Origin: Chalara sp. BL73
Taxonomy: Eukaryota > Ascomycota > Leotiomycetes > Helotiales
Reading direction: 5' to 3'
Assembly (NCBI GenBank): GCA_918026815.1
Contig: CAKJVC010000012.1
Span: 2,356,001 to 2,420,000 of the forward strand
Length of the DNA stretch: 64,000 bases
Shown here: in pieces, positions 43,222 to 54,184 of the stretch
Layout: each line of letters starts with the position of its first letter
Position numbering within the stretch: the first letter of the stretch is position 1
Translations under genes and position numbers: made by a program
Notes under the pieces: model-generated
What the model was told of the DNA's origin: nothing
What the model saw: only the letters and a program-made list of their open reading frames with translations
Database searches by the model: none

Positions 43222-46115
43222 GGTAGTACCTGGTTAAAGGGCAGTTTTTTATAACACGTCTGAGGGTATAGACCATTACATGGTATTTTTGACAAACAAC
43301 AATTTCAACTAGTTGAAAGTCACTATCAGATGTGACATAATTTGAAAGAAATATTTATGTCTCCTAGAATCCAAAATATGTACTTGTCAAGATATTACAT
43401 AATGTATCTATCCTTCCAGGCCATTGTCTTTCAAGTGTAGAATTCATGACATGGTTATTCACTAAGCTAACAGCGCATCTACTACAAGGAACACTCGCGT
43501 TCCCGTTAGCACGCGATTAAGCACAATGAGGCGTAAGTTAACGCTCTCGGAGATTTAAGAGGTATTCCTACTTTCTAGATTCAGCATGCAGCGCTTCTTT
43601 TTGCTTTATTGCATATTCTTTGTCCCTGTCATTGCAGCAGCTAATTTGCAATACACGCCTTATTTCTTATATATCGCTTCTATGTAGGGTGGTTCAGTAG
43701 GTGGCTAATTTACGAAGAAAGGTGATAATTCCGAGTCTATTTTTTATGAAGTAAAAGACATATCAGATAAAGACTTTAGGTGATAGTCAAAAGTATGTGT
43801 GATCGCAATTGAAAATGAAGAAGATGGTTTATGGTAATTAAAGTGAAAGACAGTTATTGTGAAATTAGGTCGTGTGCTTGCTTACACATAAAGGAGTAAT
43901 ATATTTCTATTGTAAAGACAACCTGTTTAACAGATTAAATTGGGGTTAAAGAAGTTAGGTGCATAGTTCGGGAGTTGGAGATTAACATGCTGCCTTTAAT
44001 CACAGAATACAACAATACAGCAAATTCACAACAGCAAGCCGGTCTATTATTGAGTGAGAACGCTGTGGGCTTATGTAAAGTCAAAAAATACGAAAAGCTC
44101 CTTTGCTGGCCATAATTATAGCGACAAGCATTCAAACAATAACTAGCGTCATGGACTATCGCCCTTCGCGTTTCAAGTCTGGAGGGCTTATGCATGTGCA
44201 TTATATGAATAGCTGACTGAGTTGAAGGAACTGAGATGATCTGTCACTTCGTGCTGCACAGCCCTCGCTCCAATTCATGGGTCCTGGACGGGGCGATTCA
44301 AAAATATTTCCGAAGAGAAAAGTGAAATGCGATATCGCTCCTTTATGAAGTAATATACAAGGAATTTGATTTTTAGATATTGATACATAAACGACATGAT
44401 CAACTAAATATATGTGAATGATAATTTTGAAGCGAATTCGCCTTTTCCTTTGGCTTTCGCCATATGACTTGACAACTAAAACACTGCAGTCTTCAAACTG
44501 AGCATAATATTAGTCATTTCTAGAGGGCGAAGGATCTCATTTTAGAATTTTGAGAATATGGCACTCTTTTATGGCTATACTCAACTGATCATGATACATG
44601 GTCGTAGGGTATGAACTTGCACCTTCCTAAGCACTCAAAGCAGCTACACTTTCCTTCATAACAGTAATATAAGCAACTGCAAGTATACTGGCAACAACGG
44701 CTACAAATATACAGCTGAAATCCTCTCTATCGGAATGGCCATTAACACCCAATCTTAATATCAGAGTCTAACTGATTCTTCTCATAACACAGGAAAGGAG
44801 ACTCGGCTGCAAAATACTGAAGGTGCGTCACGACTCATACTAAGATTAACACCAGACACAGCAGAAGTAGGGGTTAGACCAGTTGAGCCTAGAATCTCCT
44901 TGATGTGGACACCAACCTTGAATGATCTTTCATGAGAAAATACAAGTACCAAGAAAGTAGATCTCGTAACATGGGTAAATAAGGAATAAGGTCTGTGCAT
45001 GGAAAGTGATCCAAAAGAAACTCAACCCAAGTAGTGCCAAAACGATCTCAACGTGAAATAGGAGGCGACAGCTATTTTAAGTTCTCTAAAGCTCCGTCTC
45101 TTCACCGTCCTCCACTGCAACTGTCCAATTGACCAACTCCTTAGAACTTGGAATAGTATCACCTTCACACTTCGCCCGATATCGTGCTCTTTGCTCACCT
45201 CCCTCATCAAACCAACACTAAAAATGCCCTGTAATTTAGAGGGTAAAACACCAAAGGAATATTTGCTGGTTTTTTGCTGAGTTCTATTGGCTCTCTGGAG
45301 TTTTCTCTTGGGTAGATTTATAATAAATTACTTAGACTGTAGAAAGCGCCTCGTTGTTTGGAGACGGCGGTTTGATGCCCTCTAAGGCTACTTCGGTTTT
45401 GTGTTTTCACTGTTTTGGAGACAATCGGAAGAGAAACGCTTGTAGCGATCGAAGATGGGAGACAAGAGATAAGCTAAACAAAAGCTAGGATTGTCTGGAG
45501 GGCGTGAAGGAGCGGTGCCGTAGCCGGTAATAGTGATGGGTTACGAATGTGCCAGATTTTTGCGGCACATTGCTGCAAATGATGCGTTGAGAAACAGGTG
45601 AGGCAAATAGTGGAAAGTAGTTGGTTGTCTTTTGGAAGGGGTGCTACCAGAGCTGAAGGAAGGTGATAAGAAACAAGATTAGGAAATGTGACAAGAAATA
45701 GCTGAAACGTAAATGAAACATAAATGTTTGCTTGATGTAGTAATATACTGCAATAAATAGGTACAATGCGGTTTAAAGAATGGAATACAAGGTTTATTTG
45801 TTCATTTTCGTGTTGGAGCGAATGTGCCGAGCATGAGATATTTAAGCACTGACGACTTCATCAGTGAAAGATACCATATATCTAAAGAGAAAGTTAGTGG
45901 AAAACATGCAGGTAAATTATTCCGAATACAAGAGGTATATAATATTACATGTACAATGATTTACTCCGTAAAGACTGGAGATAATCAAAAGGCATATCAT
46001 TGTCATTGAGTTATGCTGCTGTATATCTTGGTATCTGCATAGCCCTTTCCGCGCCATGCAATGCTTCCACCCATAACGCCATTTTCCTGCCATATACGCC
46101 TTTGAACCAATGTAT
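43222..46115. other. Long AT-rich intergenic stretch
   Basis: About 2.9 kb, the emptiest part of the window. The only coding-like text is on the minus strand at 45086-45217, preceded by a plausible 3' splice site at 45218-45219 (about 43 codons, ending EDGEETEL). I could not connect it to a convincing first exon or a family. No terminal repeats, target-site duplications or RNA genes are seen. Confidence 0.4.
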
Positions 46116-47868
46116 TTACTTTTCCTGTTCCAAAACCATCTTTTCTCTTTCGCTCTTTCGTTTTTGGAATTGTTTCTTTGTGTGCTTCCGCTCATTTTCC
46201 TCTCTGCGCTTAATGGCCTTGAGCTCCTCGTTTTTGATCTCCCCTGCTTTCTTAACCACCTTCGGTATATGTCTGTGACGCTTGATTCGTTTAATTTCAG
46301 GCATATGCTCATAACGTCGCTGCAACGCTGCGCTAAGTTCGAGAGATTGCCGTTGGGCAGCTGACTTGATACCTTCCCTCTTGGATGCATTAGCCCGCCA
46401 GAGACGGATGTTGCCATCATCAGACCCGCTCAGAATATACTTTGAGTCTGGTGTAAACTTTGTTGAGAAGACCCTCTGCATGCGCTTGGTGTGGTAAATG
46501 TCTCGAGAATGACCTTTCATTCTCCTCCAGAGGCGGACGGTCCGGTCATACGATGCTGTAACGAGCTCTTCCCCTGTTGGAGAGAATTCGACATCCTACA
46601 ACATTTCAGTTAGCTTTGCATGCGAAATTGATATCTCATGGGAAATATTTTACCATAACAGCAGCCACATGATCCTTTAGGACGTTGAGAGCCCGGTCCA
46701 TTTTGCGCATATCAAAAATGTAGACGTTATGGTCTTCATTAGCTACGGCTATATTGACATATTAGCTTCGTCTTCAAGGACTCAACGCAAAGCTTACCAA
46801 AATTAAATGCCTCCATTGGGTTCCACGAAATTGCATTCGAGGTAAAATTTAATACGGTTTTGGCCAATGCTGTTGATGTTCGTAGATCTGTGACATACTG
46901 AGATGAGCATCAAAACCCAAATGCGCTTCGTACATTCACTCTTACCATAAAGCACAATGGACCTGTCCAAAGCAGTGCTGGCCAAAATTGACGTTTCTAT
47001 CTGATTGAAAGCAACGGAAGTTATGGTATCAGAGCTCGTAGTCCATTTCAGAACTTCGGGTGGAGCTTGGAATCTCTCCAAATCGTATATTGAAATCACT
47101 CCTGAAGCCACAGCAAAACTGTTTTGATTTCGATGATGGGACAGACTGGTAAACTGTATTTTGTTAGATTACCTCGATTTAAACAGAAGTGAGAACATAA
47201 CGACTTACCGAATTTGTACCTAGCCAAGTAGCAGCAGGAGCAGCTCCAGAGGCTGAATTATATGGATCAAACAACTTTCGCAAATGTCAGTCTAGCCCCA
47301 GATCCCGGTGGAGGACGTAAAAAATTTGATAAATCTGTTTGATGAGCTCCAGCTCATCCCGCTCAAAAAAAAAAAAAAAACGTCGCGCCAGGATAAATTT
47401 CACAAACATGTCTTACCTTTACAGTCCTATCCGCAGCACATGTGAGAAGCTTCTTGTCCCTCGTCCAGCACATGCTTTTCACAATATTCTCATGGGCTTC
47501 GTTGTTCCATATTTCCTCTCTTGATACCAAATCCCAGACCTTCACCACTCCATCACCAGATCCCGAAGCAAAGTTCTCCAGTCGAGACGGATCTTTTGCA
47601 AGTGTATATACACCATCCACATGTCCCCTACCAAGTTGACAGATAAATGGTGCTGCGAACATTCGTTCTAACTTTGTTGCATTTAAAGCCCGAGTATATT
47701 CTGTTTCTCTTGTTAGAATGTTCCCGAATCTATGAGGGGCAATTATCACTAACCGCGGGCTCGAGCAAAGCTGTGCAGAGCAGGATCTAAGTTTCTGGTT
47801 TCACGAGTTACGTTGGACCCAGGTGCCTGGATGGCGCTGCTCGAGCGAGAAAGGACCTTTACTTTCAT
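46116..47868 (-). CDS. SOF1: SOF1 (DCAF13/WDSOF1), U3 snoRNP and small-subunit processome protein
   Basis: WD40 protein of the small-subunit processome, needed for 18S pre-rRNA cleavage in the nucleolus. Seven exons on the minus strand: 47754-47868, 47417-47700, 47209-47274, 46946-47153, 46798-46887, 46654-46748 and 46116-46595, joining to 445 residues, the usual size. Start MKVKVLSRSSS. WD40 repeats are seen in GHVDGVYTLAKDPS, VKVWDLVSRE, NAISWNPMEAFNF with NEDHNVYIFDMRKM, DVEFSPTGEELVTASYDRTV and STKFTPDSKYILSGSDDGN. The C-terminal Sof1 domain holds HRHIPKVVKKAGEIKNEE and a Lys/Arg/Glu-rich end. The second intron (142 bp) contains a 16-A run (T in the transcript sense) beside an 8-bp palindrome. 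It is divergent from RPN6, with 229 bp between starts. Confidence 0.93.
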
Positions 47869-48097
47869 CGTCAGATCAAATCGTCATAACCGTAAAATTG
47901 GTCTTCTATAAAACTTGGTGAGGCGGAAAATAAATTATTTAAAGTCTTGCAAGGCTGGAGTGGGTCTGCGAACTTTAAGGTTTAGCACGTCTTGGCGGTA
48001 TTCTGCCGCGTTGGAGCTTGGTACCTATTTACCCCCAGAGGCAATAGCTTTCAACACCGTCAAACCCTCAAGATAAGCAAGCCATCAACTCTTCAAT
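47869..48097. promoter_or_regulatory. Short shared promoter of SOF1 and RPN6
   Basis: Only 229 bp separate the two start codons, so the genes share a bidirectional promoter. No specific motif is claimed. Confidence 0.5.
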
Positions 48098-49488
48098 ATG
48101 GCTCCAGCAGACTCGGCCAAGATATTAGAAGCCAAGAAGCTTGCGAAGACAGATCCACGGAAGGCTGAGGCACAATATAAGGAGATCATCTCCAAACCAC
48201 CTTCCGTCACATCAGAGGCCGCCATTCGAGACTATGAATCTGCGCTGGTGAGCCTGGGAGAACTATATAGGGATGAGAAGTGAGGACACATGTTCGCAGT
48301 AACATTATCATTTTTACTGATACTGTTCGTGCAGGAAAGCAGATGAATTGGTTGACCTGGTCACCACAAGTCGGACCGTATTATCTTCTTTCGCAAAGGC
48401 GAAGACTGCCAAATTAGGTGTGTTTTAGACGCGACGAGGGCTCAAACTTTGGGGTAATGAAACTGATACGTCTATCTATAGTTCGACAACTCCTAGATCT
48501 TTTCCATGCCATTCCAAACACAACGGATATCCAAATTTCCGTCACAAAATCCTGCATCGAATGGGCTACATCTGAGCGTCGGGGGTTTTTAAGGCAGAAT
48601 CTCGAGACACGGCTCGTCACATTATATATGGTCAAGCAATCCTACTATGATGCTCTCACCCTCATCAACAGCTTGCTCAAGGAGCTCAAACGCTTAGATG
48701 ATAAGCTTGTTTTAGTCGAGGTACAGCTTCTCGAGTCGCGAGTTTACCACGCCTTAGGAAATAATGCGAAAGGACGAGCAGCTCTCACTAGCGCAAGAAC
48801 GAGTGCAGCATCCGTCTATACACCACCTCTTTTACAAGCCGGCCTAGACATGCAATCAGGCAAGCTTCATGCAGAAGATAAAGATTTCAACACCGCATTC
48901 TCCTATTTCATCGAAGCCCTCGACGGTTATCACATCCAAGATGAGCCCGAAAAAGCCACGGCCGCACTTCAATATATGCTACTCTGCAAAATCATGCTTA
49001 ATCTCGCTGACGATGTCAATCAGCTCATGACCTCAAAGCAGGCTGTCAAATACGCAGGCAAGAACCTTGAAGCCATGAAGGCTGTCGCAAGAGCACATTC
49101 CAACCGCTCGTTAGAAGAGTATGAAAAGGCTTTGGGAGATTACAGACACGAGCTTGGCAGCGACCCCTTCATCCGCAACCACCTCCGCCGGCTGTATGAC
49201 GCCATGCTGGAGCAGAATCTCATCAAGGTCATTGAGCCGTTCTCACGCGTGGAGATTGATCACATTGCTAAGATGGTAGGGCTGGATACGCAGCAGGTCG
49301 AGCGTAAACTCTCACAGATGATCCTTGATAAGGTGATTATTGGTGTTCTGGACCAGGGAGCTGGGTGTCTGATTATCTACGATGAGACAGAGCGGGATGA
49401 AGGGTACGATGCTGCGTTGGCGACGATTGAGAAGCTGAGCAGTGTCGTTGATGTGCTTTATACGAATCAGGCGTCTATGTTGGAGTAA
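48098..49488 (+). CDS. RPN6: 26S proteasome lid subunit RPN6 (PSMD11)
   Basis: Lid subunit that clamps the 19S particle to the 20S core and stabilises the 26S proteasome. Exons 48098-48279, 48335-48417 and 48482-49488 give 423 residues, the usual length. The N-terminal alpha-solenoid is helical throughout (KKADELVDLVTTSRTVLSS, VRQLLDLFHAIPNT, FLRQNLETRLVTLYM). AALQYMLLCKIMLNLADDV precedes the PCI domain (about residues 290-395), which shows LRRLYDAMLEQNLIKVIEPF, SRVEIDHIAKMVGLD, QVERKLSQMILDK and GVLDQGAGCLIIYDE. The last intron lies in the conserved AKLVRQLLD segment. Confidence 0.95.
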
Positions 49489-49794
49489 TTGGCAGCTAAA
49501 AGCATGTCCATAGTTGTACCATAGAGGCTAGGTAATGAATCTAGAAAATGGCATTGATCACGACTGTGATATAGTACTAGCAGCCATTTCAGGTTCTACT
49601 TCAGCTTATAAAGACCTGCTAATCTTCAACCAGCAATACCACATCCATATGAGAGAAGTTCTTCCGTAATGATTTGCATTCTTGTACATTTCCATATCTC
49701 CAATCCCCTATGCCTTTCCACGGTTCTTCAATAGAAGGACTTCTACAAACCCTAAACCCCATCTCAACTCCAAATATAAGTCTTACAGAGTCTT
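49489..49794. other. Short spacer between convergent genes
   Basis: About 300 bp containing the 3' ends of RPN6 and the AT-hook gene. Nothing else is seen. Confidence 0.45.
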
Positions 49795-52700
49795 TTATGC
49801 CATTTCTCGCACCTTTTCGCCTCCCTTCCACTCACAAACCCCCTCGGCCCTCAACCTCTCCCCCACAAGCAACGCAAACAACCTCTTGGCAATAACAAGC
49901 TCTTCCCAGCCCGGCACTTCACCTCTAAACTCATCCACAGCCTCTAGGTGCCACTGCTCCAGCCTTAACTTTTCACCTCCATTACTGATTTTCTTGCCTA
50001 ACAGTTTACTGATCACTCTTGTTGAGTTCCTCCTTCTTGGCTCGGAGCTTGGCTGGTTCTCAGGTTTCCATGAATGCACGATGGACTGGAGGAGCGTCCA
50101 GTGCTCTTGGGACCACTGAGTGGAGGAGAGAGGTGCAATTGGAGGAGAAGATGGCATGGGCGAAGAGGAGACGAATGCTACTGTCTTGGAGGGGGAGATA
50201 TCTCCGGCACCGGGGCATGAGGTAAGTCTTGGTGTTTTGAGGGGGGATCGGAGACAGGATTTCGTGGGTGAGGTGTAGGTGTTGACGTTCGCAGTAGTCA
50301 GGTGAAGAGTTTCTGTCCATTGTGGAATGCGAGGTTGTGGCATCTCACTCTCCTTTCCCTCCGGACAGAGCATGGAGGTCTCATAATCATGACTGCTCGG
50401 TGGCGAAGCGAGCTGCTCAGTCTGAGCTGGCGGAGTCGTACTGAGGATAACGTCTCTGCTGGGAGATGGGTCTTCAATGTGCCTGATGTCTGAGCTTGAC
50501 GAGCTGGATTCTGGCGTGAATCGACAGTTTGATTTTGGGTCGTAGGAGTTGATGCCGAAGATACCATTGATGACCGGACGCCTAACTGGTGACGAAGCTG
50601 GAGATGACTCTTCTGCTTGTCTGCGATCACGGACTTGGGGATTAAATCCCACCTTTGGTGGTATTGGCAGAAAAGGCTCTTCCATTCTTGGAACTGTCGC
50701 TGTTCTGTTGGAAGCAGTTGAGGCCGGAACAAATGGGCTATCTTGCGAGCCCCTTGGAAGAATAGGTAGTGGTGCTTTGCTAGGAGAGGAGAGGAGTACG
50801 GAGAGATCAATTAGACCTCTGTCACGAATCATCGGTTTGAAATTGGCCTTTTGTGGTATAATGAATTCCGAGAGCTCTACATCGGCAGACTCATCAGGTT
50901 TATGAACAGTTCGTTTGGCTAGTGATGGTTTGCCTGCCTTAGGCGGAGAAGTATGAGATGGCTCGTAACCAGAGATGAGCCGTGTACTAGTTTTTCTCCA
51001 TGGACTGGGTATCTTGGTTCTTCTAGGCTTTTCAAGGTTGTCAGCCTTTGGATGACGGTCTGTGGCCGCTGGAGAGGATGAATTTATTGTCTCCAATAGC
51101 AGCTCATCACCATAACTGACGTCGTCTTCTGAGTCTTCATTCTCTGAGCTGATAATAATCACGTCTTTGGTATCGGCGCCTGCAATTTCCTTGGTAAGTG
51201 CCGTCCCCTCCGCTGCACATATTGCTTGTTTGAAAGTTAATTTGGAGGTTAAAGGGGTAACATTTTTCAGAAGCGGCGGCGCAGCATCTTTCATTTGAAC
51301 CACTTCTTCGGCTTGCCAGCTCATTGCATCATCACTTTGATAAGAGTGACCTTCAGACATGATTGTGGATAATCGTGGGTCTGAAAGGGGTTTTGAAGGT
51401 AGTTCAAGAGTATATCCTTGCTTCTCTTCAGAAGATGGTGATTGTTGTTGATGTGGTTTATCATTTCTGAAAGGATCATCAAAATCGTCCGTGGTTTTGT
51501 TGCTAAAGCGTTCAGAGAAATAGCTTCCATTCGCGTCAAGTTTAGGGAACGGCTTTATGTGTTTTTCATGAGTAGGGGAAGACAGATCTGGGCCAAGGCT
51601 AGATGATGTTTTCCGTTCTGCAACCGGGCTCTTGAATGGACTCCCTAAGCTTTGTGCACGGGCTCTTGGCGATGAAGAAGGAACAATAAGATCTTGAAGA
51701 AGACGGCCTGCTCGTACGGTCGGGGATAATTTATGCTGCTCAGCTGAATCAAGTCGAGATGATAGAATAGGATAGCCATTAGCAAGCTTGAAAGGCGGAG
51801 GCAAAGATGGAGAAGAGAAAACTATAGATGGTGTTTGTGTTTCGTTAGGATATAGCTCTCGACGTTGTAGGAGATGAGCTGTATACGTGTATCTCCGTGG
51901 CGCCAGAGACGGAGGTGATGATCTCATCTGAGATATGAGCGAGGAATCATTACTAGCCTTGCTACTTGCAGCATCCTCACCCGCTCTTTCCTCCCTTTCC
52001 TGGGTAACTGAATGAAGCGACTGGCCATTCAATAATTCCTGCTCCGGCGAAGGAGTATCCTCGGGAGTGGGTAGTCGAGGCACAATTGACTCTATATTGA
52101 TGTGGAGCGAGGATTGATTCTGATTCATCATTGATAAAGTTGGTAGTGGCATCTTTTGATAACTCTGGTTTTCTCCTAGAAATCGTCGCGTTGGAGCTGG
52201 GGTAGCTGCCTCTAGAATTTCAGGCGAAATTGCAGAGAAAGAATCTTCATAACTATCCACCCTCCTAACTTGATCGTCTTGAGACTTTACCAGGCCGCCA
52301 TTAGAAATGGGGTTTTGAAGAGAAGTGGGAGTGGATTTCAAAAGTGAGTTCTCTAATCGAGAATTGTTAATTGCCAATCTTTGTAATGGCTTCGGCCTAC
52401 GTCCAGGAGTTGCAGCTTCGAGGATATCAGGGGGTATGCTGGAGAAAGAGTCATCAATGTGACTGTCCTTCACCGAAAGCTGCCTTTCAACTCGCGGGCT
52501 ACGACCAGGAGTTGCAGCCTCTAGAATAGCTTCAGGAATGCTGGAAAAAGAATCATTAGTATCCGCGGTCTCCGACTCGTGACTTCCGAGAGCCCTGTTG
52601 TGTCTGATAGGCGCTATGGATATATTCGATTGATAAATGTTTGCCGGACTGCTAAGATGATCTCGTAGCGAAGGGACAGAATCCACAGATATCATGCTGA

Positions 52701-53757
52701 AGCCTTCACTCTCCATAATCGTATCAAAATCTTGATGGCCTCCAGCCGCATCATCCTCTTCCTCATCGGAAAAGTGATCAGTGCCTGCTGGAGATGCTGG
52801 GTTGGAATGTGCTTCAATATCGCTTTCGCAACCTTCCGAATTAGTTCGAGGTAATTCAGGCGGTAATGGATGACATAGTTCTTCATGCGACACAGGGATA
52901 GAGCCTATACTTTGCGATAGAGCTCCATGTCCCACCACTTGTGTTGTAAACCTATTGGGGGAGTGTCCAAAAGGGTGATAGCTTGCGTTAACATCCATAG
53001 ATGATAATGGCCCGCTTGTCTCAGCCACTTCTCTGGCATTGTCATCAACGCTTCTGCTCATTTCATCTTCTAAGACTTCAACCTGCTCTAGCGCAAATGA
53101 TTTTCTCCTCCCTCTACCCTTCTTGCCAGGACTATTCATAGCTCTATTCAATGGCATCCTCTCGTCTGCTGCTACAGACTTCCGTAAGCTACCTTTTGCT
53201 GATTTGGAACGCGATCGCCCCTTACGTCTTCCAGTATCTACCCCATGGCCAAGATGAAAATTGAAGTCCTCGGAGTCGTCGCCATCCACCAAACTGCCAA
53301 TTGATCTTCTCTTCTTCTGTTTAGGTGTGCCAGCACGACCATGCTTATTTGCGGGAACGGGAGTTCCGCTCTTCCTTGGCCGTCCTCTCCCTCTTTTTGG
53401 AGTGGCCGCCGCCTCTTCCTCTGAATCGGAGAGACCTTTTACAGGTACAGTAATAGTCGTAGTCTTCTCTCGATGTAGATTGGCCGCCTTGTTGACGCGA
53501 CGACGCACAGGCGACGGCGAGGCATGTCTGCTATCAGTCCACGCATTTTCCGTATCAGAATTCCCAGCTTCTACTGTGACTCTGATCTTCTGCGGTGATA
53601 TCTGATTTCCCACCTCAAGCTCGAAGGTTTGTTTAGTCGGAGAGCTTCCATCGATTGGAAGGGATTGTCGAGCTCCGGATGGCCGCCGCGACTTTGTAGG
53701 AGAATAATATGTGGGGGAATCGTTAAGAGGATCCGGCGAGGAGAGATATGAATCCAT
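49795..53757 (-). CDS. Large AT-hook protein of unknown function with three internal repeats
   Basis: A single uninterrupted frame of 1320 residues starting at the ATG at 53757. I do not recognise a characterised orthologue. An AT-hook (KRGRGRPRK, residues 121-129) and nearby basic patches (GRRKGRSRSKS, GKKGRGRRKS) suggest binding to AT-rich DNA in the nucleus. Most of the chain is low-complexity and rich in Ser/Pro with many SP/TP sites, so probably disordered and phosphorylated. Three degenerate repeats of about 20 residues with the pattern DSFSxIPxxILEAATP lie near residues 400-422, 433-455 and 502-523. The C-terminal 110 residues look folded (WSQEHWTLLQSIVHSWKP, then VISKLLGKKI, LRLEQWHLEAVDEFRG, ELVIAKRLFALLVGERL). 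Absence of introns over 4 kb is notable for this window. A role in chromatin is inference. Confidence 0.85.
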   Translation of the reverse strand: MDSYLSSPDPLNDSPTYYSPTKSRRPSGARQSLPIDGSSPTKQTFELEVGNQISPQKIRVTVEAGNSDTENAWTDSRHASPSPVRRRVNKAANLHREKTTTITVPVKGLSDSEEEAAATPKRGRGRPRKSGTPVPANKHGRAGTPKQKKRRSIGSLVDGDDSEDFNFHLGHGVDTGRRKGRSRSKSAKGSLRKSVAADERMPLNRAMNSPGKKGRGRRKSFALEQVEVLEDEMSRSVDDNAREVAETSGPLSSMDVNASYHPFGHSPNRFTTQVVGHGALSQSIGSIPVSHEELCHPLPPELPRTNSEGCESDIEAHSNPASPAGTDHFSDEEEDDAAGGHQDFDTIMESEGFSMISVDSVPSLRDHLSSPANIYQSNISIAPIRHNRALGSHESETADTNDSFSSIPEAILEAATPGRSPRVERQLSVKDSHIDDSFSSIPPDILEAATPGRRPKPLQRLAINNSRLENSLLKSTPTSLQNPISNGGLVKSQDDQVRRVDSYEDSFSAISPEILEAATPAPTRRFLGENQSYQKMPLPTLSMMNQNQSSLHINIESIVPRLPTPEDTPSPEQELLNGQSLHSVTQEREERAGEDAASSKASNDSSLISQMRSSPPSLAPRRYTYTAHLLQRRELYPNETQTPSIVFSSPSLPPPFKLANGYPILSSRLDSAEQHKLSPTVRAGRLLQDLIVPSSSPRARAQSLGSPFKSPVAERKTSSSLGPDLSSPTHEKHIKPFPKLDANGSYFSERFSNKTTDDFDDPFRNDKPHQQQSPSSEEKQGYTLELPSKPLSDPRLSTIMSEGHSYQSDDAMSWQAEEVVQMKDAAPPLLKNVTPLTSKLTFKQAICAAEGTALTKEIAGADTKDVIIISSENEDSEDDVSYGDELLLETINSSSPAATDRHPKADNLEKPRRTKIPSPWRKTSTRLISGYEPSHTSPPKAGKPSLAKRTVHKPDESADVELSEFIIPQKANFKPMIRDRGLIDLSVLLSSPSKAPLPILPRGSQDSPFVPASTASNRTATVPRMEEPFLPIPPKVGFNPQVRDRRQAEESSPASSPVRRPVINGIFGINSYDPKSNCRFTPESSSSSSDIRHIEDPSPSRDVILSTTPPAQTEQLASPPSSHDYETSMLCPEGKESEMPQPRIPQWTETLHLTTANVNTYTSPTKSCLRSPLKTPRLTSCPGAGDISPSKTVAFVSSSPMPSSPPIAPLSSTQWSQEHWTLLQSIVHSWKPENQPSSEPRRRNSTRVISKLLGKKISNGGEKLRLEQWHLEAVDEFRGEVPGWEELVIAKRLFALLVGERLRAEGVCEWKGGEKVREMA

Positions 53758-54184
53758 TGTGAGTGTGGCGCGTAAGGGAACGTATATGCACTTCTCTTGC
53801 TGAATTTCAGATTGTACAAATTATCATTTCAGTCCGTCACGATATAAAATGCGTGCAAATACAAAAGAGCTCTATAGTAGTAGCTGATGATCTCGTCTGA
53901 ACTCCTTGGGAGGGTCGAGGACCCTTGTTTGTAAACAAACAAGGATTCCTTAGATTCAGGCACCACTCGGCTAGCTAAGGTAATAATTGGCTGATATCAT
54001 GAACAACTAAATGCCAGCGTCCGCTGGCTTGGCAGCGCTTGACTTCAATAGACATCAAGTCTCGAATGGCTCTTTCATGATTTTTGTAAATCTTCATCTA
54101 TGAGAGTGCATTGAGTCCTCGCTGTGCCAACTCGTCTAGATATGCATTTAAGGTCTAAAATTATTACTACGAGCAGTTCTGGTT
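53758..54184. other. Intergenic region between divergent AT-hook and HET-domain genes
   Basis: About 430 bp with the promoters of two divergent genes. A run of AAACAAACAA lies near 53934-53943. No coding sequence is supported, although a short first exon of the HET-domain gene may lie here. Confidence 0.4.

Noticed and set aside
50302..50905. Plus-strand open frames inside the AT-hook gene
   Set aside because: They are antisense shadows of the 1320-residue gene with no similarity of their own.
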